From: E44-bin32 sp034430615
GTDB taxonomy: Bacteria; Chloroflexota; Anaerolineae; Anaerolineales; E44-bin32
Assembly (NCBI GenBank): GCA_034430615.1
Contig: DAOUEJ010000102.1
Coordinates: forward strand, 8,744-72,743
Length of the DNA stretch: 64,000 nt
Direction: 5' to 3'
How positions within the stretch are numbered: the first letter of the stretch is position 1; each line of letters begins with the position of its first letter. This document shows positions 26,899 through 35,800 of the stretch, one piece after another. The translations under genes were made by a program, and so were the position numbers. The notes under the pieces were generated by a model. That model saw nothing but the letters and a program-made list of their open reading frames with translations, was not told where the DNA came from and made no database searches.

Positions 26899-27873
26899 CT
26901 ACCGCTCACCGCGCCAGCCAGATTGCACCATCCGAACAGCGGTATCCAGCTCGCGCAAACCCATCCAGGCCACATCCGCCAGAACAGTCTCCGGGCCTGA
27001 CCGAAAACGAAATCTGCCCGTGCGTCCTTCCTGGCCTTCGCTCCAACCCACCCGCATCACGCCTCGCTCATCACCCGGATCCAGCGCATAGCGGCGTGCG
27101 CTGGCGATGAGGTGGACGCCCGCTTCCCGCCCGCGGACCAGGATCGGCGACAGCATCTCTTCCAGGGCCGAGCCGAATATCGCGTGCAACTCATCCAGCC
27201 CGTCGATGAAAAGCACCACATGGGGGCTTCGAATGCCGGTCAGCAAGCGCCGTTCAATCTCTTCCATCAGCCAGAGTATTAGATCCTCCGCAAAACCGGC
27301 CTCACTGGCGAGATCCGTCAGCGCATGTGGAAGCGCCTCAAGCGGCGCCAGCTCTCGCCCACCCGGATCGATCCCCAGGAAGCTGACCTGCGCCGGACGG
27401 CTGGACAAACCGAGCGAGACAAGCAGCGTGCGCAAGAGTTCCGATTTTCCGCTACCCGCCGGAGCCTGGATCAGCACATGCCAGGTAGACTCGCGCGCAA
27501 GATCGAGCACCAACGGTTTACCATCGAGGCTCATGCCGACCAGGGCTGACAGCGACTGCAAGCGCGGCAAGGCCCGGATCAGCGGCAGCAAGCGCAAATC
27601 CGACGCGTGCTTGAGCGGCACCTCGATCGCCAGCTCGCCGGCTTCGCGCACGACCCGCAGTTCCTCCACGCCGATCGCATGGGCGACGTCTTCCGCGAAC
27701 TGGATGAATTCCAGCGGCTGCGCGCCGACCGCCGGGGTCAGGTAGTAGCGCACACGATCCTCGCGGATCACACCGCCAGCGACCCGCGCTGGCCGGGAAA
27801 GATGGGTCAACGCTGATTCGATCTGGTTTGCCTGGCGATTAAACGCGGCCTCTTGATAGAACGCCCTTTCCAT
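26899..27873 (-). CDS. Minimal FtsK/SpoIIIE-like DNA translocase ATPase under LexA-type control
   Basis: 324 residues. The N-terminal ~90 residues resemble the FtsK alpha domain (VRYYLTPAVG, EDVAHAIGV, GELAIEVP). The RecA-like motor follows: Walker A APAGSGKSELLR (about 137-148) and Walker B VVLFIDGLDEL, then LIASARR. There are no TM segments and no gamma winged-helix domain, so it is a soluble, stripped-down FtsK motor. The ATG at 27873 has GGAGG upstream. Two LexA-like palindromes lie 26 and 50 bases upstream of the start. FtsK-family motors pump double-stranded DNA; a role in damaged-DNA processing is inferred from the promoter only. Confidence 0.82.
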   Translation of the reverse strand: MERAFYQEAAFNRQANQIESALTHLSRPARVAGGVIREDRVRYYLTPAVGAQPLEFIQFAEDVAHAIGVEELRVVREAGELAIEVPLKHASDLRLLPLIRALPRLQSLSALVGMSLDGKPLVLDLARESTWHVLIQAPAGSGKSELLRTLLVSLGLSSRPAQVSFLGIDPGGRELAPLEALPHALTDLASEAGFAEDLILWLMEEIERRLLTGIRSPHVVLFIDGLDELHAIFGSALEEMLSPILVRGREAGVHLIASARRYALDPGDERGVMRVGWSEGQEGRTGRFRFRSGPETVLADVAWMGLRELDTAVRMVQSGWRGER

Positions 27874-27898
27874 CAAACACCTCCATACCCGAGCCTAA

Positions 27899-27914
27899 TA
27901 GAACGGGTGTTCTA
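27899..27914. promoter_or_regulatory. LexA-like box 1
   Basis: TAGAACGGGTGTTCTA: a palindrome of the GAAC-N4-GTTC type, 26 bases upstream of the FtsK-like start codon. It matches the core of the Gram-positive LexA/DinR operator. Confidence 0.6.
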
Positions 27915-27922
27915 ATATTACC

Positions 27923-27936
27923 CGAACAATTGTTCG
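27923..27936. promoter_or_regulatory. LexA-like box 2
   Basis: CGAACAATTGTTCG: an exact CGAAC-N4-GTTCG match to the Bacillus-type LexA operator and a perfect palindrome. Together with box 1 (9 bp apart) it forms a double operator in the gap between the minus-strand SOS-type operon and the MEMO gene. Confidence 0.72.
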
Positions 27937-28014
27937 TATGTCAAGAGGTGATCCGGGTTTACATCAGACAGATTTGAGCAACCAGACAGCGCTTTATGCT
28001 ACAATGCCGATGCT

Positions 28015-28896
28015 GTGTCAGAAATGCCCGAGCCTACGGATATCCGCCCCTCCCCCATTGCCGGAACCTGGTACCCCGGTGATCGAAAAATCCTCGCCGA
28101 TTCGATCGATCGTTACCTCGAGAACGCCAGCGTAAGCGCACCGATCGAAGGCCAGATTATGGGCCTGATCGTGCCGCATGCCGGTCACCGGTATTCGGGA
28201 GCGGTGGCTGCACATGCATTCAAGCTCATCCGGGGCATGCAGCCAGAAACAGTTGTTATCCTCTCCCCGCTGCATGCGCTGTCACCAGGCAAGATCTTGA
28301 CCAGCGGGCATGACGCCTTCGCCACCCCGCTCGGGGTGATCCCCATCAACCGCGCACTGCAGACCCGTTTTGAGGAGAACTTGGGGCGGGATTTCCAGAT
28401 CAAAGTCGAGCAGGTCCGGCTGGACCAGGAACACGCTCTGGAGATCGAGCTGCCCTTCCTGCAGCGAGTGCTCCAGGGGCCGTTCCAACTGTTGGCTGTC
28501 ATGCTGCGTGAACAGAGCGAGCGGACCGCACGTGCGATCAGTGAGGTCCTGGCGCAGTTGCTAGAACCGGCGACCTCACTGATCATTGGTAGCTCGGATC
28601 TCTCCCACTTTTACCCCGAGCGGCATGCGCTGGAGCTGGATCGCGAAATGATCCGCCGTATCGAGAGCTTCCAACCAGCCGAGGTAATAAGGGCGGAAGC
28701 AGAAGGGGTTGGATACGCCTGTGGTCACGGCGCAATTGCGGCGGCAATGTGGACCGCCCGCGCGCTGGGAGCGGATCGGATCAAGGTCCTCGAGCATGCC
28801 ACTTCGGCCAATGTCACCGGTGACAGCAGCTCCGTGGTCGGCTACGCCTCGGCCGCGATCTATCGTTCGGAGGAAGCGAGACAGATTGACGAGTAA
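28015..28896 (+). CDS. MEMO-family protein (AmmeMemoRadiSam system protein B-like)
   Basis: 293 residues, close to the family norm. It opens with SPIAGTWYPGD and contains LIVPHAGHRYSG, SPLHALSPG, the DQEHALEIELPFLQ motif, SSDLSHFYP and ACGHGAIAAAM, all conserved in MEMO. The fold resembles class III extradiol dioxygenases and binds iron in some members. The radical-SAM and AMMECR1 partners that give the three-part system its name are not adjacent. The start is GTG 28015 or ATG 28024; neither has a clear ribosome-binding site. The double LexA-like operator is upstream, so this gene could also be affected. Confidence 0.9.
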   Translation: MSEMPEPTDIRPSPIAGTWYPGDRKILADSIDRYLENASVSAPIEGQIMGLIVPHAGHRYSGAVAAHAFKLIRGMQPETVVILSPLHALSPGKILTSGHDAFATPLGVIPINRALQTRFEENLGRDFQIKVEQVRLDQEHALEIELPFLQRVLQGPFQLLAVMLREQSERTARAISEVLAQLLEPATSLIIGSSDLSHFYPERHALELDREMIRRIESFQPAEVIRAEAEGVGYACGHGAIAAAMWTARALGADRIKVLEHATSANVTGDSSSVVGYASAAIYRSEEARQIDE

Positions 28897-28929
28897 GGGT
28901 TCGAACAACGCCAGGAACGGATCCGCTTG

Positions 28930-30279
28930 ATGGAAGCCAGCCTGACCGACAACCTGCTCCGGCTCTTGCTGGTCGTCATCCTTGTATTGGCCAACGGCTT
29001 CTTTGTGGCAGCCGAGTTTGCGCTCGTCAGCGTTCGCCGCACACGCGTCGCCGAACTTGAGGCCCAGGGAAATCCGCGCGCACGCTGGGTGTCGATTGCC
29101 ATCCACAACCCAGATCGATTCATCGCCGCTACACAGCTCGGCATCACGCTGGCGAGTCTAGGGTTGGGATGGATCGGCGAACCCGCCCTGAGTAACTTGA
29201 TCCAGCCCCTGGTCGATCTCTTCCCGGCATCCATCGAGACACAGCTTTCACACAGCATCTCGGCCGGTTTATCCTTTGCCATCATCACTTTCCTGCACGT
29301 AGTCGTAGGTGAATTGGCGCCAAAATCCATTGCCCTTCAGAGCCCCGAACGCACCGCACTTGTCGTCGCCCAACCTACCGTCTGGACAGAATGGATTTTC
29401 AAACCCGCCATCTGGGTCCTGAACGGCGCGGGCAACGCGCTTCTCCGCCTGGCGGGTGTCGAGCCGGCCTCCGGCCACGAACTCGTGCACTCGGTCGAAG
29501 AACTCAAGATGCTCGTTCGCGCCAGCGCTGCGGGCGGTTTGGTTGAGGATGATGCCCGGGAGATGGTCACGGCTATCTTCGATTTTGGCGAGCTGCTGGT
29601 GCGCCAGGTGATGGTGCCGCGCACGGAGATGATCGCCGTGCGCGAGGACACCAGCATTGAGGAGATGCTCGAGCTGGCGGTCGATAACCCGTTTAGCAAG
29701 TTCCCGGTCTACGCCGAGAGCCAGGATCAGATCTTGGGCGTTGTCCACCTGAAAGATGTGCTGCTCAGGATGGGCGGTGACCATCAGTCCCTTCACGCGA
29801 GCGACCTGATGCGCGAAGCGATCTTTATTCCCGAAACTGCACATGTCAACACATTGCTCAGGCTCTTCCGAGCCAGCAGGCGGCATATCGCCATCGTGGT
29901 GGATGAATATGGAGGGACCGCGGGCATCGTCACCCTCGACGATCTGCTGGAGGAGATCGTTGGCGAGGTCAGCGACCCATTTGATGGCGAACCCGATATC
30001 CAATCGCTCCCAGATGGGAGTATGCTGGTCGATGGGTTGACCCTGATCGAAGAGGTCAACGATCACTTCAACCTGAACCTGGTTGATCCGAACTACGATA
30101 CGATCGCCGGGTATGTGCTCGGGCGATTGGAGAGGTTAGCCCGGATTGGGGATGTGATCCTGGTCGAGGGCGCGCGCATTCAAGTTGAGGCCATGGACGG
30201 TTTCCGAGTAGCACGCGTATCGATCCACCCACTACCCAAGCGCGGCACATCAAAGCCGGCCTCTTATACACCCGAGTAA
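28930..30279 (+). CDS. CNNM/CorC-family membrane protein with CBS pair
   Basis: 449 residues from ATG 28930 (a TTG lies one codon upstream). The CNNM/DUF21 membrane domain covers about 1-190 (ANGFFVAAEFALVSVRRTRV, ATQLGITLASLGLGWIGEP, VVGELAPKSIAL). Two CBS domains follow (VRQVMVPRTEMIAV, VVDEYGGTAGIVTLDDLLEEIVGE), then a CorC/HlyC transporter-associated domain. The family is linked to Mg2+ or Co2+ homeostasis; older annotations call it hemolysin-like. It is 33 bases after MEMO and four bases before priA, so probably one transcript. Confidence 0.92.
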   Translation: MEASLTDNLLRLLLVVILVLANGFFVAAEFALVSVRRTRVAELEAQGNPRARWVSIAIHNPDRFIAATQLGITLASLGLGWIGEPALSNLIQPLVDLFPASIETQLSHSISAGLSFAIITFLHVVVGELAPKSIALQSPERTALVVAQPTVWTEWIFKPAIWVLNGAGNALLRLAGVEPASGHELVHSVEELKMLVRASAAGGLVEDDAREMVTAIFDFGELLVRQVMVPRTEMIAVREDTSIEEMLELAVDNPFSKFPVYAESQDQILGVVHLKDVLLRMGGDHQSLHASDLMREAIFIPETAHVNTLLRLFRASRRHIAIVVDEYGGTAGIVTLDDLLEEIVGEVSDPFDGEPDIQSLPDGSMLVDGLTLIEEVNDHFNLNLVDPNYDTIAGYVLGRLERLARIGDVILVEGARIQVEAMDGFRVARVSIHPLPKRGTSKPASYTPE

Positions 30280-30283
30280 AGCC

Positions 30284-32782
30284 TTGCATAGGTTTGCTGA
30301 GGTTGCGATCAACCTCCCGCAGGTGCGCGGCACCTTCGACTATCACCTGCCTCCGCATTTGCGCGAGCGAATTGCCCTCGGTCATCTCGTGACCGTCCCC
30401 TTCGGCTCACAGCGCACCCAGGGCGTTGTCGTCCAGCTTCCCGATTCACCGGCAGTCTCCGAGACCAAGGCCATCGAAGCGCTCGTTGACCCCATTCCTG
30501 TCCTGACACGCACGCAGATCGAACTCGCCAGTTGGATCGCAGACACCTACCATGCCGGATTGATCGATGCGCTCACCCTGATGCTTCCCCCGGGGCTCAG
30601 CCAGCAGGCCGATTCGGTCATTCGCCTGGTCGATCCCCAAGGTCACCTTGAAAATGAACTGCAGCAGAAAATCGTCCGCCTGTTGGATAAACGCGGCGAT
30701 CTGCGCTCCCGCCAGCTCGCCCGGGCCTTCCCCCGTCAACCATGGAAATCAGCCGTTCAGTCACTGATCAGGGATGGCATTCTCGAGCGTGAATCCGTGC
30801 TCGATCCGCCTCAAGTCCGTCCTAAAAATGTGCGTAACGCCCGCCTGCTTACTACTCCTGCGCAGGCGCGCGAGCGCGTCGCGTCTATTGGCAACCAGGG
30901 AAGCCAGGCGGATGTCCGGCGTCGGGCGATCATCGAAACCCTGATCGAGGAGGGCGAGGCGCTCGAGGTGTCCTGGCTCTATGCAGAACACGGCGGCTCG
31001 CTGGCCGATTTGAGGAAATTGGAGGCAGAGGAGCTGATCGCGTTGAGCGAATCGGAGGTCTGGCGCGACCCGCTCGAGGAACTTGAGTTTGTCCCTGTGC
31101 AACCACCCGTGCTGACTGCCGATCAGCAGGCTGTCTGGGATCCATTATGCAAAGCAGTGCAGGCAGGGTCACACAGTGCTTTTCTGCTCCACGGCATCAC
31201 CGGTTCAGGGAAGACCGAGCTCTACTTGCGAGCCGTTGCCGAGACCCTCGCCACCGGACGAACGGCAATCGTGCTGGTACCCGAGATCGCCCTCACCCCG
31301 CAGACTGTGCGCAGGTTCCTGGCGCGCTTCCCCGGACAGGTTGGTTTGATTCATTCCGAACTCTCAGCCGGTGAGCGCTTCGACACCTGGCGCCGCTGCC
31401 GATCCGGCGATCTTCAGCTCGTCGTGGGCCCACGCAGTGCGCTCTTCACACCCTTGCCCGACCTCGGCTTGATCGTACTCGATGAGTCGCACGATGAATC
31501 GTACAAGGAACAGGAACGATCGCCGCGCTACCATGCCCGTGACACTGCCCAGGCCTATGCCCGCATGCTCGGTGCGACACTGATCCTGGGCAGTGCGACA
31601 CCCGACGTCACCACCACCTTCCGCGCCGAGCACGACCAACTAGTGAGGCTGGAGCTACCCCGGCGCATCCTTGGGCATAGATCCCGGCTGGAGGGACAAG
31701 CCGCACGGCTCGGGGTCACCGATCGCTACGAAGAAGCCGGTGGCGAGGCACGCTCGATCTCCCTCCCACCGGTACGGATCGTCGACATGCGCCTCGAACT
31801 CAAAGCCGGGAACCGCTCTATCTTCAGCCGCCCGTTAACCCACGCGCTGGGTGAGGTGCTCGAGGCTAACGAGCAGGCAATCCTCTTTCTGAACCGCCGC
31901 GGGGCTGAGACCTACATCTTCTGTCGCGACTGCGGCTGGGTTGCCACTTGTCCGCGCTGCGACCGCAGCCTGACAATGCATCACAACCCCGTGCGGCTGG
32001 TGTGTCACCAATGCGGGTACAGTAGCCCTTCGCCTTCGGCGTGCCCCGAGTGCGGGGGCGAACGTGTGCGTCATTTCGGCGCGGGCACACAACGCATCCA
32101 GGCTGAGATCGAACGCCAGTTCCCCGCTGCCCGCACGCTGCGCTGGGATCACGATGCGACGCGCGCCAAAGGCTCGCACGATGTCATCCTGGCCCACTTC
32201 GCCGCGCACCGCGCCGACATCCTGATCGGCACGCAGATGCTGGCCAAGGGCCTCGATATCCCGCTCGTCACGCTGGTGGGCGTGGTCTCAGCCGATGTCG
32301 GCCTTAACCTGCCCGATTACCGGGCGGGTGAGAGAACCTTCCAGCTGTTGACCCAGGTCGCCGGACGGGCCGGGCGCGGTCTGCTCGGCGGGCGGGTGAT
32401 CCTGCAGACCTACCAGCCGGATCACTACGCAGTACAGGCTGCATCCAGGCACGATTACCGGGAGTTCTACGAACGAGAACTGGAGTTCCGCAGACAGCTC
32501 TCCTATCCCCCTTTCAAGCGCCTGGTTCGCTTCCTTTACCGGGCGACATCGTCTGCGAGAGCCGAACGCGCAGCTGGTCGCCTGGTGCAAACTTTGAGAG
32601 CGAAGGCGACCGAGTCTGGCGAGAAGCTGGACCTGATCGGGCCGGCGCCGTGTTACTTTGAGCGAGTACGCGGTCGCTACCGCTGGCATGTGATCCTGCG
32701 CGCCTCCGATCCTGCGCGTTGGATCCCGGATCCGCTGCCCGAGGGCTGGGCTGTGGATATCGACCCGGTAAGCTTGCTCTAA
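30284..32782 (+). CDS. priA: Primosomal protein N' (PriA helicase)
   Basis: Restarts stalled replication forks by 3'-5' helicase action and DnaB loading. 832 residues, longer than the ~730 of E. coli. The 3'-OH-binding N-terminal domain is followed by Walker A HGITGSGKTELY, the DEAH-type box VLDESHDES, the zinc-binding cysteines CRDCGWVATCPRCDRS and CHQCGYSSPSPSACPECGG, and GTQMLAKGLDIPLVTLVGV. The start is taken as TTG 30284, which gives MHRFAEVAINLP, the usual N-terminal pattern; no better start exists upstream. Confidence 0.95.
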   Translation: MHRFAEVAINLPQVRGTFDYHLPPHLRERIALGHLVTVPFGSQRTQGVVVQLPDSPAVSETKAIEALVDPIPVLTRTQIELASWIADTYHAGLIDALTLMLPPGLSQQADSVIRLVDPQGHLENELQQKIVRLLDKRGDLRSRQLARAFPRQPWKSAVQSLIRDGILERESVLDPPQVRPKNVRNARLLTTPAQARERVASIGNQGSQADVRRRAIIETLIEEGEALEVSWLYAEHGGSLADLRKLEAEELIALSESEVWRDPLEELEFVPVQPPVLTADQQAVWDPLCKAVQAGSHSAFLLHGITGSGKTELYLRAVAETLATGRTAIVLVPEIALTPQTVRRFLARFPGQVGLIHSELSAGERFDTWRRCRSGDLQLVVGPRSALFTPLPDLGLIVLDESHDESYKEQERSPRYHARDTAQAYARMLGATLILGSATPDVTTTFRAEHDQLVRLELPRRILGHRSRLEGQAARLGVTDRYEEAGGEARSISLPPVRIVDMRLELKAGNRSIFSRPLTHALGEVLEANEQAILFLNRRGAETYIFCRDCGWVATCPRCDRSLTMHHNPVRLVCHQCGYSSPSPSACPECGGERVRHFGAGTQRIQAEIERQFPAARTLRWDHDATRAKGSHDVILAHFAAHRADILIGTQMLAKGLDIPLVTLVGVVSADVGLNLPDYRAGERTFQLLTQVAGRAGRGLLGGRVILQTYQPDHYAVQAASRHDYREFYERELEFRRQLSYPPFKRLVRFLYRATSSARAERAAGRLVQTLRAKATESGEKLDLIGPAPCYFERVRGRYRWHVILRASDPARWIPDPLPEGWAVDIDPVSLL

Positions 32783-32801
32783 CCCCGACAAGAAGAGTGA
32801 A

Positions 32802-33227
32802 GTGAATAGGACCATGCAATCGGTTCGCGAATTTCTCGAACAGCATCTCCAGGGGATCTTCGAGAACGACGTTGCCGCATACCGTGTCAGTACAGTTCCC
32901 GATCTGACGCTCTATGAATGGTATGTCACACCGCAGCGCATTGAAGGTCTTCCATTCCATGAATTCATGCTCGAGGAGACCGGCCGCGAGGATAGCCCCG
33001 GCATAGCGCTTGATCCGCAGGGCGAGGCTGGCCAGGCAGGGAGCTATTCGCGCCAGAGGTTTGATCTGGCAAATTATCGCGAACAGCGCTATGGCGACAC
33101 TGCGATCTGCACCTAAACCCTGCTCATTTCCCGAAGTTCATACACGGGCGTGAACGTCGTCAGCGCTAATGAGACACGCATCCTGGTCGCAATCGCTGGT
33201 GAATGGCGCGTGGTACATGTCCATTAA
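32802..33227 (+). pseudogene. DUF4440/CaMKII-association-like protein interrupted by one in-frame stop
   Basis: The frame begins at GTG 32802 (or ATG 32814) and reaches TAA at 33114-33116 after ...GDTAICT. The same frame then stays open to TAA at 33225 and encodes TLLISRSSYTGVN, NETRILVAIAGEWRVVHVH, which looks like the closing strand of an NTF2-fold DUF4440/CaMKII-association domain (W-x-VVHxH). The first part (LYEWYVTPQRIEGLPFHEF) fits the same family. The simplest reading is a Tyr codon (TAT/TAC) changed to TAA, a sequencing error, or read-through. The two pieces total about 141 residues, a normal length for such proteins. Confidence 0.62.
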
Positions 33228-33419
33228 TCCCCCAGCTGGAAGGCACCCTTCCAAGCCCCCGCCTGATCTGCGATTCGCCGGGGCTGGATGCGCTTGTTCT
33301 TTAGGACAACCCTGATCTAAAATGGCATCACTCACGCCGGCCGAAAAAGGGTGCAATCTCCTCCCGCTGCGTTCATCCACCCTGTGGTTGTACTGGCGTC
33401 AAACGGGAAAGGATTGGCA

Positions 33420-34259
33420 ATGATAAAGATCATTACAGACAGCACCAACAATCTATCCGACGAGCTCATTCGCAAACACGATGTGCGTATCGCCCCGATC
33501 GCGATTCAATTCAAGGAAGAGACCTACGAGGAAGGGATCAATATCGATCGCGCTCTCTTCTACGCGAAGATCGAAGACATGGGCATCATCCCCACATCGT
33601 CTCAACCCCCGCCAGCGACCTTTGCCCACTACTACCAGGACCTGCGCGAGCAGGGCAATTCCGGCCTGGTGGTCACCGTTACTGGGAAATTAAGCGGTAC
33701 CTACGATTCAGCGCTGATGGCGAAGGAGATGGTTCCCGAAGCCGATGTAACCGTCTTCGACTCGGCCAGCATCTCGCTCGGTACTGGCTGGATGGTGCTT
33801 GAGGCGGCGCGTGCGGCGGAAGCTGGCCAGCCGCTGGAATCAATATTGCGCCGACTCGAGCATATCCGCTCTACCAGCAAGCTTTTCCTCACGCCGGCAA
33901 CGCTCAAGTACCTGCAGATGAGTGGGCGTGTTGGTCGCTTGCAGGGTGCCATGGCTTCGCTATTGAACGTAAAGCCAATCATATACCTCGAAAACGGCGT
34001 GCTTGAAGCTGGAGAAAACGTCCGCACCCGGTCGAAGGCGCTGGAGCGCCTAATTCAGCTGCTGGCCGAAACATTCGCCCCAGACCTTCCCCTACGGGCA
34101 GCCGTGATCCACGCTCGCGCGGCTGACGAGGCAGAGACCGTAAAGCGAGAGCTCGAAACCCGCTTTACCCTCGACGAATTGCTGATGGAGGACCTGGTCG
34201 CTTCTCTGGCCGTGCATGGTGGACCGGGGATCATGGGTGTCTTCGCCTACCCGGCCTGA
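33420..34259 (+). CDS. degV: DegV family fatty-acid-binding protein
   Basis: 279 residues from ATG 33420, with AAAGGA upstream. KIITDSTNNLSDEL, PTSSQPPPATF, the fatty-acid contact region VVTVTGKLSGTYDSA, FDSASISLGTGWMV and the YLQMSGRVGRLQG segment are characteristic. Bacterial DegV/FakB proteins bind fatty acids and present them to FakA kinase; no fakA is in this window. A possible promoter (TTGTTC, 18 bp, TAAAAT) lies about 100 bases upstream. Confidence 0.92.
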   Translation: MIKIITDSTNNLSDELIRKHDVRIAPIAIQFKEETYEEGINIDRALFYAKIEDMGIIPTSSQPPPATFAHYYQDLREQGNSGLVVTVTGKLSGTYDSALMAKEMVPEADVTVFDSASISLGTGWMVLEAARAAEAGQPLESILRRLEHIRSTSKLFLTPATLKYLQMSGRVGRLQGAMASLLNVKPIIYLENGVLEAGENVRTRSKALERLIQLLAETFAPDLPLRAAVIHARAADEAETVKRELETRFTLDELLMEDLVASLAVHGGPGIMGVFAYPA

Positions 34260-34286
34260 TTACCCCTCTTCGTAACTTATAAACAT

Positions 34287-34314
34287 GTAGGAGCACGATC
34301 TATTGTGCCCCTAC
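34287..34314. repeat. 28-bp palindromic repeat, diverged copy
   Basis: Begins GTAGGAGCAC and ends GTGCCCCTAC; imperfect inverted repeat of the same family as the copies at 34343 and 59414. Confidence 0.6.
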
Positions 34315-34342
34315 TGCGCGAATCAAGGTTGTATATTGAACC

Positions 34343-34370
34343 GTAGGGGCGCACCGCGGTGCGCCCCTAC
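34343..34370. repeat. 28-bp perfect palindromic repeat
   Basis: A perfect palindrome with 14-bp arms (first arm GTAGGGGCGCACCG). Differs from the copy at 59414 only in the centre (CCGCGG versus CGGCCG). Lies between the convergent degV and dnaA genes; may also end transcripts. Confidence 0.85.
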
Positions 34371-34456
34371 ATGATGAAGTGCATTGTAGCTTGAACAGCA
34401 AGCTCTTTGGACTCCCGAGTAGAGCCGATTATTTTAATTACAGACATGGTTGAAAC

Positions 34457-35800
34457 TCAGACCGTAGCGCCGACCGTCCGGTACAGTTGTTCGCGGATGG
34501 ACATCACCTCTCGCCGCAGCGAGTCGTCGGTTTCGATAAGCTCGGAGATTTTCTCCGATCCATAGAGCACGGTGGTGTGATCGCGCCCACCCAGCATATC
34601 CCCGATCTTGGGCAACGAGGTGTCTGTTTCCTGTCGCATCAGGTACATCACGATCTGGCGCGGCAAGGCAACCTCGCGCGTGCGCTCGCGACTGAGCAGC
34701 CGCTCAGTCTCAAGCCCATAACGGTGGGCGACGGCCTCGATGATCTGATCACCGTTCAGCCGACCCGTCTGGACCAGCATATCCGCCAGCGCGATCTCGA
34801 CCAGCTCCGGGTTGAGTGTTTCACCACGCAGCTCGGCATAGGCAAGCACGCGCGTCAACGCACCTTCCAGCTCTCTAATGTTGCTTTGCACGCGGCGTGC
34901 AACTTCCTCCAGGATCGAAGGTGGCACCTGGCGACCCTGGCGTTCGGCCTTTGACCGCAGGATGGCCAGGCGGGTCTCATAATCGGCGGCCTGGATATCG
35001 GCCGTCAAGCCCCATTCAAATCGCGAGCGTAAGCGCTCTTCGAGAGTGACGAGCGCGCGCGGCGGCCGGTCCGAGGTAAGCACGATCTGCCTATCGCCAC
35101 CGTGCAGGGTGTTGAAGGTGTGGAAGAATTCTTCCTGGGTGGATTCCTTACCGGCGATGAACTGGATGTCGTCGATCAGCAGGACGTCAATCTGCCGGTA
35201 GCGCTCACGGAACACAGCCGTGGTATGGCTGAGGATGGCGTTCACGAGATCATTAGTGAACTCCTCCGAGGAGACATAGCGAACCTGCAGCCCAGTCGCC
35301 AGGCAGACGTGACCAACTGCGTGAAGCAGGTGAGTCTTCCCCAGACCCACACCGCCGTAGAGGAAGAGCGGATTGTAGGCTTTAGCCGGGCTCTCGGCGA
35401 CGGCTTGCGCGGCGGCGTGAGCCAGACGGTTGCTGGTTCCTACCACGAAGGTGTCGAAAGTATAGCGTCGGTTTAGCTGTGCCTGATGGCCGTTCGCTGC
35501 GGGTGGGTCATGTCGCATGCTGGGTCCCGCATCAGGAACTTGTTCGGCCACTGGACCGGTCCAGACTACAAAGCGGACATCAACCGTTCGCCCAACGATT
35601 CCGGTCAATATGCGCTTGACGGTCGCCAGGAGCCGGTCTTGCAACCAATCGCGGGCATATGCGTTTTTAACACCAATAACGAAAGTACCATCTTCGTAGG
35701 TAAGGTATTCTGCATCGCGGACCCAGGTGTCATAGGCTGCACGCGGCATTTCCATCTGAAGTTGTCCGAGCGCTGCCTGCCAGTTCCGCTCTGCACTCAT
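34457..35800 (-). CDS. dnaA: Chromosomal replication initiator DnaA
   Basis: 447 residues from the ATG at 35800, which has GGAGG upstream. Domain I is at the N-terminus (NWQAALGQLQMEMPRAAYDTWV), followed by a short linker. The AAA+ domain has LYGGVGLGKTHLLHAVGH, the Walker B LLIDDIQFIAGKE and sensor motifs. Domain IV carries the DnaA signature GGRDHTTVLYGSEKI. The gene is not followed or preceded by dnaN or recF; its upstream neighbour is radA on the same strand, separated by a 591-base gap. Confidence 0.96.
   Translation of the reverse strand: MSAERNWQAALGQLQMEMPRAAYDTWVRDAEYLTYEDGTFVIGVKNAYARDWLQDRLLATVKRILTGIVGRTVDVRFVVWTGPVAEQVPDAGPSMRHDPPAANGHQAQLNRRYTFDTFVVGTSNRLAHAAAQAVAESPAKAYNPLFLYGGVGLGKTHLLHAVGHVCLATGLQVRYVSSEEFTNDLVNAILSHTTAVFRERYRQIDVLLIDDIQFIAGKESTQEEFFHTFNTLHGGDRQIVLTSDRPPRALVTLEERLRSRFEWGLTADIQAADYETRLAILRSKAERQGRQVPPSILEEVARRVQSNIRELEGALTRVLAYAELRGETLNPELVEIALADMLVQTGRLNGDQIIEAVAHRYGLETERLLSRERTREVALPRQIVMYLMRQETDTSLPKIGDMLGGRDHTTVLYGSEKISELIETDDSLRREVMSIREQLYRTVGATV

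Noticed and set aside
27107..27745. 212-codon plus-strand frame opposite the FtsK-like gene
   Set aside because: Low-complexity Ser/Arg/Pro-rich shadow of the sense gene, which has clear Walker motifs.
34287..34370. CRISPR array
   Set aside because: Only two copies, self-palindromic, one diverged, no regular spacers and no cas genes.
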